Of a stretch of 64,000 nucleotides of DNA, positions 22,740-33,978 are shown in pieces. Source of the DNA: Phyto melanocephala. Taxonomy: Eukaryota > Arthropoda > Insecta > Diptera > Rhinophoridae. The stretch is taken from NCBI GenBank assembly GCA_941918925.1, contig OW799234.1:71361043-71425042 (forward strand). The letters are read 5' to 3'. Each line of letters starts with the position of its first letter. Positions within the stretch are counted from its first letter, which is position 1. A program made the position numbers and the translations under genes. Below the pieces are notes generated by a model. The model had not been told where the DNA came from. It saw nothing but the letters and a program-made list of their open reading frames with translations, and ran no database searches.

Positions 22740-23690
22740 ACAGAGGAAGGTCTCGTTACATTCCCCAACAGTAGTCAGTCTAATTGGCCTTGGTACCTCA
22801 CTTCCATTGTTTTCAGGTCCTGATGAAACCGCTCCCCTTGCTCATCGCTAAAATACCCAAGATTATCTGGGAATCGGTCGAGATGACTATGAAGGTGCAA
22901 TTTGACAGACATGTTACATTCCAAGTTTCTAAAGTTATCTAGTATGTCGTTAATATTTTCGCGGTAGTTGCTTGACTTGTAATTTTAAACAAAAGAAGTC
23001 CGAGCAGACCGTTCTAAATCATTCATTGAATTAAGGAAACTGGAACCTTTAATTAATATTTTTATTTTTGGACCATCTGAAGCCAATACCTCTGCAGATT
23101 CTTTGGGTAATTCAAGATCTCTTACCATATCATTTAATTCTTATTGTTTAAATGGTTTGGGGTTTATAGACAATACTTCTTCGAAATCACTATCGCAGCT
23201 CATTTTGTCAAGGATTTCTTCAAACAACGGTTAATTTTTAGAGCATAGTTTTGGAACAGGTACTTCCTGGGAATGTAGCAGAGGTCTTCTGGCCGATTCT
23301 ATGACTGGTTAAATATTATTGTTCAGAATAATTCCACGTAATTTAATACAGCAAAATAAGTAGTCATCTAAGTGTTTTCTTTGTTCTTTCCAATGCATAG
23401 GAACTCCGAATTTCATAGGACGTTTTCGACCATTCATACACTGTCTTAAATGCTAACAGCACATTTTACAAACCATTTGAGGAATCCAAGGCTTATTGCT
23501 ATACTCAATTTCCAAATTAAAATAACAAGATAAACACTTTTTGTAAAATCCGTTATAGGGTTTCTAAACTTTTTAACGGTGTAGTCACCACAAATGTATC
23601 AAAACATGTTTGGATCATTTAGACAATTTCTTTGCGATGACGAATGTTATTAAAATAAATTTATTAAACAAACTAACCGATAGGATTTTA
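22740..23690 (-). pseudogene. Fossil of an arthropod repeat-encoded protein of unknown function
   Basis: On the minus strand, fragments in three frames follow a protein type that I recall from arthropod genomes as a high-copy, uncharacterised, probably transposon-borne protein. The N-terminal part has paired-cysteine motifs (MFxYICGDYTV, PWIPQMVCKMCC, RQCMNGRKRPMKFGVPMHWK, DDYLFCCI). The C-terminal part has LHSHLDRFPDNLGYFSDEQG followed by ERFHQDLKTMEVRYQGQ. The long middle of the family is mostly missing, so the copy has a large internal deletion, and stops and frameshifts occur throughout. No ends were identified. I cannot name the protein or its biochemical role. Confidence 0.6.
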
Positions 23691-24550
23691 AGCCGTGTGA
23701 AAAAAGTACGTTTCACAGCTACTATTTAAAATTTAAATTATATCCTAAACTACACCTCAGTGTCGTCATGTTACAGAACCACTAACGGTTTCTCGACATT
23801 TTTTTTAATTTGTTGACATGTGCTATCAAACGTTTGACAAAAAGAATTACGAAATTATGTTAAATTTTTCATATTTCTTTTGCTACCGAACGTAGTAGTC
23901 ACATTTTTTAATTTTTTTGTTAGGATTAATGATCCCTAGAATAAAAATTTCTGCTATAGATAAAACCTTCGGTATCTCACACTTTTATATCTGATTATCC
24001 AAGGATATAACAACAAAATTAAAAAGGCGATCCCTACATTCGGCAAATGAAATTAAGCTGCCTTACGAAAATACTTTATATTTTTTTTTTATGAACAGAA
24101 AAGTTTGCATGCCAGTACGATTCTGTAGTATACAGAGGTAAAATAATCATATGGTAATACAACTTGGTGTAGGAATATCTTATAAAATTTCCAATCGTCC
24201 TTGCCGATGGACAATCTTCGTATGATACTTAAGGTTGAACTTTATATTATCTGTCTTGAACGAAGTAAAAAATTTAAATTAACCAAGCATTTAATTTTTA
24301 ATTCTTTAGGATCTTACCTTCAATTAGATAGATGATCCCTAGATCAGTGCGATCGCATATCAGCTTGTCTGGATATAAATATTCTGCAGTACATTTACCC
24401 GCTATATTTAGAGAAACTGTCTAAGGCTAACTCTAATAAACTTTTTTAATTTTTCTTTTCCTTAGATACGACTAGGAATATATGCCGTATTTCTAAGCGC
24501 ATATTGAAATTTAGATGTTACTTAAATAAGCTAATAGGCAGGTTAAGTAA
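23691..24550. other. Gene-free stretch
   Basis: No gene or repeat recognised. Confidence 0.5.
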
Positions 24551-24552
24551 AC

Positions 24553-25190
24553 GGCGTCTCAGTAAGAATGTACTTTTTATTTTTATAAGAAGAACAGGCA
24601 TTTTTTTTATCGGATTGTAAAGAAGATATGCTCTGATTAATTATTGAATGAATGAAATGGCCCCACGGTTCTAATGACAGTCGATTATATTTTTCAATAA
24701 ATTATTCATGACTTTTTACAACGATCGGCAGTATCTTACCGATGCATTAAGTTGATTGTTTCATGAGCGGTGTGGCAGGTGAAGGCGTCTTGCTGAAACC
24801 ACGTGTCATCCAGACCCATTCGTTTCTGTAACGAATGCTGTTCACAGTCATTGCAATTTCGGCATGATCTTAAAAAAAAATTAATCAAAAACCGCACTGA
24901 CTGTCTAGTGCTGTCGTTGTAGAAGCATTTGTTCCTCATTGATTGCATGAGCATTTTCTGATTCCAAAATTGTACAATTTTGTATATGCACGAAGCTCTT
25001 CATCAAAGAAGATGATTTTTTTAGAAAAATTTACATTGACTTCACTTTGCTTCATTACCCATTGAATCAATTGCCGGGGCTTTTCATGGTCTGCTGATTT
25101 GAGGTCTTGAGTAAGCCAAATTTTATATGCATGAAGGAGGTCGTCATGTCAAAATTCGCTTTGTAGTTTATCGTGAAATTCAAGAGACTG
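24553..25190 (-). pseudogene. DD41D mariner-like transposase fossil, interrupted by a MITE
   Basis: Minus-strand fragments follow the family order. LHAYKIWLTQDLKSADHEK and QLIQWVMKQSEVNVNFSKKI are followed by IFFDEELRAY, the first catalytic Asp block. After frameshifts comes VWMTRGF / LDDTWFQQDAFTCHTAHETI, the second Asp block. The third catalytic block is missing. The left boundary near 24553 carries CGGCGTCTCAGTAAG, similar to the TIR of the element at 35773 (GGGTGTCTCAGTAAG). On the right, a 725-bp MITE interrupts at 25191. Beyond it only a weak trace (NVSTVRT-like at about 25985) may continue the N-terminus. Confidence 0.65.
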
Positions 25191-25915
25191 ATGCTCGGCG
25201 CACAATTGGGACGAACGACGAATTTCGCCCAGCACGACGAACTCTTCGGTAAACATTCGTTGTGCAAATTCGTCGTGTGAAGCACAACAACGACGAAAAA
25301 GTAACATCTTTTATAGTTGATAAAATTGTTTACGGTTTGTGCAAAAATAGAACAAAATTAATCAAATAATTTAAATTTTTGTGAAACTCAACAAAACAAT
25401 AAATATAATTTCTGTAATAATAAAAACTTGTTTACGTATAAGCAAACGTTTGCAAAGAATTAAATACGTGAGTACGTGCTTTAAACAATAATAAAAATTT
25501 TGTTTGTGTATAACAGCTAATAGTGTGACCATATAAAAATAAGATCACTTAATAAACTTAAACATTTGCAAAAACACAAATAAAAACAAATTTTTGTACT
25601 TAACTTTTTTATACTTATTTTAAATGTTTTAAAATAAAAAATAAAACAATTATTAAAGTAAAAACTAACTTTATTTTCTTAAAAAGTTGAGAAGTAAACC
25701 CAAATTTAATAAAATATGGTCACCTTGTATCAATTTGTTCGTCGTTCGCCGGCGTAAGAAATAGAAATAAATCTAATGCAGAGTTCGCCGCGTAAAGCGA
25801 ACTTCGACTGACGCCACAATTGTATGCATTCTCATATACACAAATGTGTTTTATTTTTGATGACGAATATTCGTGGCGAAAAATTCGTCGTTCGTCTTAA
25901 TTGTGCGCCTAGCAT
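25191..25915 (+). mobile_element. 725-bp MITE (TIR ATGCTCGGCGCACAATT), copy 1
   Basis: The left end ATGCTCGGCGCACAATTGGG and inverted right end ATGCTAGGCGCACAATTAAG continue together through ACGAACGACGAATTT, giving TIRs of about 38 bp. There is no coding capacity beyond chance frames. The AT-rich interior matches the copy at 53088-53776 along its whole length in reverse orientation. A target duplication could not be fixed, so the superfamily is unassigned. Confidence 0.8.
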
Positions 25916-28900
25916 GAAGTGAAAGTTGTCACTTGCGCAACAAAATAACCCTAAATTTAAAGGAAAAGTTAGTTTTGTGTTCTTACGGTTGAAACATTGG
26001 AATAAAGCTTTTGCGAAAATAAACGAATACCTGTAGAGCGGCGGCCAAGTTCCGCATCTCACATCCGTATATCAAGGTGAATTTTTCGTTAAAGTTATAT
26101 AGTGTGTGCTCATCTGCACAAAATAATTGTTTGCGTGTTTTAGATTGCTCTACAAAATTTTGTTAAAATCTGTCACAGAAGGACCACTTTCGTAGTGCAA
26201 GTTGATTTTTAAAATCTCGTCAACAAATAAACTTCAAATAAATTTAAAATAAATAGCGCTACTTCAATTGTTAACTAAGTGTTGCCAATAGTTACTATTG
26301 AACGTTACCTGTAGACATATAATTTGTTAATATACTTTTTTTTATCAAAAATTAATATTTATGCTTAAACTGACATTCTAAATGAATATCTTTGCTTTAT
26401 CTTAATATTAAATACATATTTATGCAAAAAATTAGCTAAAATATTAACCAAAATTGTATGAAATATTAGTGAGTTAACAAAAACTCAACATTCGACAACA
26501 CTCTATATTCGTCTTGTCACTTTACCTGCCGTAAGTGTGAAAATTTTACTTGTTTAAAAATTTCTTTGCAAGCTGAGTGCCAGGTAGCGAAAGTGTTAGT
26601 GTATTAGTTTTTTCACTTGCACTTGCATGTTGCAACGTAGGGTTACCACTATTTTTATACAGACATCAATAGTGAGTCAGATTTTTTGTGAACAATATAT
26701 GATGCTGTGGAGCTGATTTTTGGAAACGTTCTTTGATGGAACTTTCCGGGAACAGTAATCTCTGAAAACGTTTTAAGCGTTTGTGATCTTATTCAAAGAA
26801 GTTAAAAACGTTAAATTTTAAACATAAAAATGTTTGTACTAGAAGAACGTAGTTTTAAGTGAAAAGGTCCAAAGTGTCTGTGTAGGAGGCACTTGGAACA
26901 ATGAACCGATTTTAACAAGTTTCTGTTTTATATCACAAACAACAATGTCACAAGAAGGAACAACATTAAATCGAATCAGAATGTGATTTAAAGTAGATTT
27001 CTATACTTTAAATTGGGTGGTGGGAAATAACTTGTGGGCGTTACAGAAATCACTACAAACGCATTACACCCTCTCCACCTACAGTGCTATGGGTTATAAT
27101 AAAATTAAAATTTTATGGACTATCCAATGTAAAAAAAAAAATTAAAGTAAATATAATGTTATTTCAAGAATGTTGTTGAAGATGACTTTGGGAAAACAGA
27201 CAACAAATACAAGAGAAATAATCGATTGAAAATTTCATTTGTCATTTATTTTATGTCCATAAAATGCTAATGGTTACTTAACATTTTTCTTATCTAGTTT
27301 TTTTTTCTTTTATATATTTTTTTTTTGTAATTTTATTTTCTCTTAACATATATAAAATAGTAGTAGTATCACATAGTAAGCACTTTAAACGTGCCATAAT
27401 CAAAACCTCCCAAGTAAGCGACTGAATGGCTTTAAAAACAACTTTAAAATTGTTAGTGGACATTTTAAATATTTTTTTATTTTTATTTTCTAACAGTTTT
27501 CTCTAAAGTTTATTTATTCACTCGTATACATAAAAATATTTTAAGTTCATCTCTGTCTTGTTATTAAAAAATTATTAAACAAAAAATATTTCAAATTTAC
27601 TTCAAGCGTAGGTTGCGTGAACATGTGTATGTGTGTATGTATGCATGTACATATTTGAATTGTATGTGTATTTGATTCCAACATCTTTTTCAAAATCACT
27701 AAATGCTTTGTACATAAGTATGTGTATGTATGAGTGTTTTCTTTAAATTATTCTGAAAGTGGTAGCTTAAGAAAACATTTTGAAATAAACTTGACTTATT
27801 GTTTAAGTAAATAAACAAATGCGCCGTAAGTTAATATTGAAATAATAATAGTCTGTTTAAATTTCTAAAAACCATATAAAACAGAGTATTGAAATATGAA
27901 ATGCTCTGGCAGTGTAAAGGAAAAGCTAATGTTTGTTTTATATCAAATAGTGTCAAAAGTTAATTAAACACACACACACACAAAAACACGAAAATCGATG
28001 TGGGTAGTCTTAAAATCAAATGAGATGAAATGAGTCATCAGATTTTTAGGGGGACATTATTTGGAGTAATGTATACCATAGCGAAATGCATATACGTATG
28101 TATGTACGTACGTATGTATTTTATTAAAATTTTAAGCGATAAAAAAAACGCATACCCATACAAAATTTTTAATATAAATCTCAAAACCAATATGAGATTA
28201 ATTAAAAATAAAAAAGACTTAATGCCTAATTAAAATTTAATTATAAGATGTAGAGATCCTAGAAGCCGACATAATGCAGTAGAGTTAAACTGCCTTATTT
28301 TTAAAAACTATTAAAGGTTTGTAAAACTGATTTTCTAGGAAAACTTTATTTATAAATGTTTCGTATATGGTTTTTTGATCATTTTTATTGCTAAGGCCGT
28401 AAACAGAGTACACCAAGTTCATATATATTTAATGCATATGACAATTTAATTCCTATAGTTTTTAACAATTAACCAGGGTACACTTAATTAGGTAGTTTCA
28501 TTTGATCGGCTGATCATCAGCTATTCATTTTAAAATATCAAAATTTTATACATTTTTCCTCTTCTCTCAAAATTTTTAATGGTCAAACTTTATATAAAAA
28601 AAAATTATAAAAAAATGTTTCTTTGAAAAGCAGTTACGTTTTATGAATTACACCATGATATAAGTACACCTTGCTTTAATATTTTATAAAAACTAGAATT
28701 AAGTAAAAAAAAAAATTAAATTTCTGAGATTTCAACAAACAATAAACAGATAACTGCGAGTGTTGAAAACCCATATGGCGTGTTTATGGTCCTTCGAAAC
28801 GATTCATTCTTTACGAGGCTACAAACAACAACATATTATCCCAGCTTTAATCCAAATTAAATAACAAAATTGCACGATTTCTGATTAAAGGTAAAGTCAG

Positions 28901-29220
28901 ATTGAAAACAAATTGCGGAAAATATTTTTGTCACGTCCGTAGTCGACGGAACAAGCTAATCAATTAAAAAATGTAAAACTTAACCGTCAGCTTCCTTCCT
29001 TTTCCGCTTCTATGTTTTGGCATCATCACCTACTGCAACAAGCAGGATTATTTTCGCTTTTAAATCAACCAAGCATTTGTATTTTGGTGCTTTTATTTGA
29101 CTTAGTCTCAAACCGATTTGTAAGTTTTTTTTAGCAAAAATTTCTAAGGCTACGGCTTGCAGTTTTCTGCCACTAGCGTATCCAAAAATTATTTAGGAGT
29201 TTGATATATACAATATATAG
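25916..29220. other. Gene-free stretch with microsatellites
   Basis: No gene recognised. GTAT-type patches lie at 27625-27660, 27720-27740 and 28090-28120, and a CA patch at 27968-27982. The rest is AT-rich without recognised families. Confidence 0.5.
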
Positions 29221-29223
29221 AAA

Positions 29224-30035
29224 GGGTGGGCCATTTAAAAGTGTACATTTAAAAATGCAATAAAACAAAAAAGCTTGAAATTTTGCCAAATAAATTTTTT
29301 TGTTGTAAAGTACAATTGTTCCGCTTAGAAATAAAATATTACTTCATTTAAATAGCTGCCGCGGATGGTCTCAGAGTACTTCATTTAATCAGACTAATTT
29401 TCGAGCAATTTTTCGAGTATATGGGGTTGTATATCGGCAATGGCATCACGAATGTGATCAATTGTCTATGGTTTGTCTGCAGAACACTTTAAGGGATTTA
29501 ATGGCACCGCACAGAAAATCGTCCAACGGTGTCAAAATTATATCACTATTTCGGCTTATTCAACGTTCATCAGACGTCGTAAGCAATAAATCAATTGCGG
29601 TCTGAAATATGTGGAAAGTTCCACCATTCTATTGAAACTAAATATTGTTCACCATGTATCAGTACCATGAAGAGCGGGCACAAATAAATCGGTTATCATG
29701 GTTCGATTGGTGTCTCCTTTGGCCGTCATGATTGCGCCATCCTCATTTTTAAATAAATATGGGCCAACTATGCCTCCGCTCAACAAGCCGCACCAAAGTC
29801 ACTCGTAATGAGGGCATTTGCTTTTGTAAGACTACGTTTGGGGTTTCTGAGCTCCAAATACGTCAATTTAGCTTATTAACGAATCCAACCAACATGAAAA
29901 TGAGCTTCATCCGAAAAGGTGATTTTTTCCAATCGCAATTTCCAAACAACTGTCTTTGTTTTGGAAATAATTTTCCAATTTCGTATAGCGGAGATAATAT
30001 ACTGAATTTTGTGACAGAATAGAATGACATAGGTA
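29224..30035 (-). pseudogene. DD41D mariner-like element fragment
   Basis: The left end GGGTGGGCCATTTAAAAGTG resembles the TIR of the DD41D element at 33979. On the minus strand, frameshifted pieces follow the transposase. FRMKLIF / FSDEAHF is the first Asp block, then GFVNKLN and RIWSSETPNVV, and DIILTPLDDFLCGAIKS is the third block. ADKP-TIDHIRDAIADIQPHI and LEKLLENWSD follow at the C-terminus. The second catalytic block is blurred. The N-terminal part is cut off on the right where a family-B repeat begins. It is heavily decayed. Confidence 0.7.
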
Positions 30036-30039
30036 TTGC

Positions 30040-30445
30040 CAGATTCGAAATTACCGCCATTTCAAATTTAAGTCGATAGATCCAGCATACCGATATACCC
30101 TTTATATATTTTTTTCCAAACAATTTTTGCCTATAACTTGAGCGATTAGAGCCCGATTTGTCCAAAGTTTTCGAATATCCTAAGAGGCAAATCATTTCTA
30201 TAAATAGTAATAAAACTGTTTATAGATTATTTAAAAAAATAAAATTTTTTTAATTTTATGTTAAAAATATGGAAAAAACAAACACAGCCGTGTTTATTAG
30301 CGCATATCTCATAAAGTTATAAAGTGATTATGCTGGATTGTAATAGCAATTCATTCTCTAATATTTCGAAAAGACTGGTACCACATATAGATCTGACCAA
30401 CAGGAGTTGGATTTTAAATGTGGATTTCAACAAACATATACCTTA
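30040..30445 (-). repeat. Family-B dispersed repeat, diverged copy
   Basis: The minus strand has GTTGAAATCCACATTTAAAA, CAGATCTATATGTGGTACCA, AGAGAATGAATTGCTATT, TAACTTTATGAGATATG, and then the AATCG-TCAAGTTATAGGCAAA phrase, in the same order as at 38.9 kb. Confidence 0.55.
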
Positions 30446-31100
30446 TGGAGTTAAAACTATAGATTGTAGACTTTACAAATAAAACGAAAAAGTTATAAAT
30501 TCCTTGATACCACAGGTAACACAGAAAATGCTGTTTAATATGGGGCGATAAATGAATACCTGCCACTTTTTTTTAAGCTTATTTCTTGTAAATGTTGCCC
30601 CTTAGTGGTTTGTTCATCAATTTGGACAAAATTATTCCAAAATTTTTACCGATATTTTAGCAGTGGCATATGCTGGCTGGCTTGGATCTGTACACAAAAG
30701 AATTTACGTTTTTCGACAAAAAATAGAGCATTGGGGTCAAGTTGCTCTTGGCAGCCAATGAAAATCTTTAAAATGTGAGATTAGTTACTTACAAAACTCG
30801 TCTCTCAATAGGTTCATATAGCATGGGTTGTAGAATTCCGACCACTTTCTCACGACTCATCTGAGTCTCTCTCTATATGTACAAGCTTCAGGATTCCACT
30901 CAGCCCCAGCTAAAAGCGATTTGAGTCTCCCTAACGACTTTTTCAGGATTCTCCTATACCCGAGCCAGAGGACTTTTATAGCAAGGACTAGCATAAACAC
31001 CATGGCGTAGACACTTGTTCAAAGTAACATGTTCCCCGAGACTCATATTTATATAAATATATTTATATAATTTCCCATCGTCCTGCGGCCAGTCAGAGGC
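30446..31100. other. Gene-free stretch with a degenerate repeat
   Basis: At 30800-31030, phrases such as GAGTCTCCCTAACGACTTTT resemble the imperfect repeat at 18840-19565. Otherwise nothing is recognised. Confidence 0.45.
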
Positions 31101-31107
31101 ACATATA

Positions 31108-31745
31108 TCGGGTGTCCCAACTAGAACGCAATTTTTAAATTTGGCGCCATTCGAAGTGTCATTGTTTGACATTTGAACAATTGTTATTGTTTGCTAGTAG
31201 AAGGTACGAGGTTAGTAAAAATGGAGTGCTACACGAATGAACAACGCATTCTCATTGTGAAATTGTTTTACCAAAATGGTGAAAGTTTTGCGGCTACAGT
31301 TCGCAAATTGCGATCAATTTGGGGTCCAAAAGAATCAACTGTAAAGAGATTAATGGATAAATTTGCCGAAACTGGGTCTGTTAGTGATGTAAAGACAACA
31401 ACGCGCCTTCGACCAGGTCGATCGACTGAAAATGTCGCAGCTGTACGGGATGATGTCGCTCAAACTTCATTCACCTCAATTCGACACCGAGCTCAGTAAA
31501 TTGGTGTCTCCAAATCCACTATGCAGTGAATTTTGACGAAAAATTTGCATCTTCATGCATACAAACTTCAACTGACTCAGGAACTGAAGCCAGCTGACCA
31601 TGGACAGTGAAGGGAGTTCGTTAATTGGGTATTGGAGAGACAACATGAAAATGCTGAGACCATAATTGGCCGCCTAGATCGTGTGATTTAACATGTTTAG
31701 ATTTTTTTTGGGGTTTTTTGAAGTCGATGGTTTATATATTAAAAA
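31108..31745 (+). pseudogene. DD41D mariner-like element with catalytic core deleted
   Basis: The left end carries CGGGTGTCCCAACTAGAACG after TA. The frame starts at ATG 31221 (MECYTNEQRILIVKLFYQNG) and holds the N-terminal DNA-binding region: ESFAATVRKLRSIWG, ESTVKRLMDKFAETGSVSDV and a GRP-hook-like TRLRPGRS. A stop at 31497-31499 follows RHRAQ. The frame then continues as IGVSKSTM and YKLQLTQELKPADH. After REFVNWVLERQHENAE the sequence jumps directly to WPPRSCDLTCLDFFLG, the third catalytic block. The first and second Asp blocks are therefore deleted. No right TIR was found. This is the reciprocal of the deletion in the element at 3991. Confidence 0.8.
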
Positions 31746-32160
31746 AATCTCTATTAATTTCTACGAAATATGTTTGCGCAGTCAGTCGATATTCTTTTTA
31801 TAAAACAAGAAAATCAACATTGCTTTCCATTAAGTAAAATCAGTACAAATTCAATAGTTTAATTTATTTGCTACAGTTTCATTTTCAACATTGTGTCTTA
31901 AATTTCAATTCGTTCAAAAGCGGCCACAACAAAAAACCAATTCCTTTGCTGCAACATCTAATATAAAATATTTTATTAATTTCAATTATTGTTCGCTGTT
32001 TGTTTGTTTTTTTTTCGTTTTAACAACCAGAAAAGGAGATACCCGCTCGTTCAGTCAAACATACTAAGTACATGATGTGGTTGGTTGTAAATTGAAAATA
32101 AATACGATCAGATCATAATTTGTTTACATCAATAAACAATGCACGGTTGTGCAAAGTTTT
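31746..32160. other. Gene-free stretch
   Basis: Nothing recognised. Confidence 0.5.
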
Positions 32161-32167
32161 CGTTATT

Positions 32168-32877
32168 ATACCCTTCATGGTGCACAAGGGTATATATAGC
32201 TTTGTCATTCCATTTGTAATTTCTACAATTTTCATTTCCCCATAAAGTATATATTTTCTGAAAGCTTATGAAAAGAGGAGTCGATTAAGCCCTGACCGTC
32301 TGCCCGTCTGTCCGTGTGTTGGTTGAAATCAACTTTTAGAAGCAACTATATGTTCCTCAGATCTGTATATGGTATCAATCTCTTGGAAATATCCAGGAAT
32401 GAATCGCTATTGAAATTCAGCACAATCGCCCCATAACTTTCTGAGATATGAGCAAAAAACCACGACCACCTCGTATTTTTTCCACAATTACAACAACAAC
32501 CTACATACATACTGGTTAAAGTAAACGTGGCATAGAATTCCAGCTGAGCCAAAAAAATTTTTATTCATTTTATTAAATATATTATTTATATTTTATTATT
32601 TGTTTTTATATATTTTTTTTTATTTGTTTAAAAAAAGTTTTTTAAAAAAATTTTTAAAAATTTAAAAAAAAATTTTTTTTTAAATTTTTTTTTTGTAATT
32701 TTTTTTATTATTTTTTTTTATTTTTTATTTATTTTTTTTTTGTTTTTTATGTTTTTTACATGTATGTACGTATTTCATATGAGATAAATGGTGATATAAA
32801 CAATTGTAATTTCATGACTACACGTTGTGAAGGGTATATAAGATTCGGCACGGCTGAATATAGCACTGTTACTTGTT
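32168..32877 (+). repeat. Family-B dispersed repeat, both ends present
   Basis: The left end reads TATACCCTTCATGGTGCACA and the right end GAAGGGTATATAAGATTCGG then CACGGCTGAATATAGCAC. TATACCCTTC and GAAGGGTATA form a short inverted pair at or near the ends. Between them lie CCGTCTGTCCGTGTGTTGG, TTGAAATCAACTTTTAGAAG, CAGATCTGTATATGGTATCA and a T/A-rich low-complexity block (32575-32750). There is no coding capacity. Other copies lie at 38861, 47540 and 51430. Confidence 0.65.
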
Positions 32878-32879
32878 TT

Positions 32880-33975
32880 TTAATGGCATGAGTAATAGTT
32901 TCCATATCATTTTGCAATAATATTTAAATTTTATTATAATCATTAATAACAATTCAAACATTTTTGTTTTTTGTTTTCGCTGTAAATGAATCTCTTTGCA
33001 ATCGTTTTGCAGTATTTTATTTAAACTGAGTAGAAATTTTTGTTGTTGTTGTTTTTGTTGTTATGCTCTCAGCTTGCGGCAAATGACCCAAGCTAAAAGT
33101 TGTTATTGCTATCGGTATGTGAATTTATTTACAACAATTTTGCTTATGATTGTTTTAAATTTCGTTTGAGGGGGAGCAGGCAGTTGTAAAAGGCAGTATA
33201 ACAATTGAAAAGGTGCAAGTGTTGAATCATCAATTTACGGCGCCGCCTTTTAACAACAACGGACAGGCAAACAAATGACCCTGCTGTGCCGGAGTTATCA
33301 ACGTGATTAGCGATACGATGTATAAAATCCGGAAGGTTGTTATTTGATATTTTACAAATTACAATGAATCAGTAGAAAATTTATGGAAAATAATTTAAAC
33401 TGACTACATTTTCGATTACCTAGGGATGGTATATTAGCTTCTCTTAACTCTCCCAAGAACTAATGGAAGACAAATGATATAAATTAAATCATTTGTAAAG
33501 ACACAAAAACTTCCGGGCAAATATAAAATATTTAGTAATTTAATAAGACCTCTCTCATAAATGCTTACGGTTCGAATCACACTATTGAATTTTCATTGTT
33601 TAATATTTCTAATTGTAACGAGTGTCTTATTGAAAATATTTATTTTGTGTCTCTGGGTTAATATGTAATACGAGTAATTCCGGTGTTTTTATTTATATTG
33701 TTTATTCATGTTTAAATTGTTTGTCATTTGAATATCAATGATTTTTGTATAATTACATTTCTAATATATCTGTTCTATTCACAAAAAGCCCTGAGTGTCG
33801 AATTATTATTAAGTCATAAAAAAAAAAAATATGAAAGAAAAACTTTAAAATATTTAAACTCTTAAAATTATGAAACATTATGACATTATGACAATACGAC
33901 AACACGGCCCTTAGGAAAACTTGTGAATTCACCAATTTTATTTCAATAAAAAATGCTTTTAAGTACGTAATGCAT
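32880..33975. other. Gene-free stretch
   Basis: No gene recognised. TTG-rich patches lie at 33040-33062. Confidence 0.5.
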
Positions 33976-33978
33976 ATA

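Noticed and set aside
25067..25285. Similar frames MLHTTNLH... at 25067-25285 and 53682-53954 as a conserved small protein
   Set aside because: Both fall on the TIR and subterminal sequence of the same MITE, so the similarity is that of the repeat, not of a gene.
33555..33580. GGTTCGAATC phrase resembling a tRNA B box
   Set aside because: There is no upstream A box, acceptor stem pairing or cloverleaf at the required spacing.
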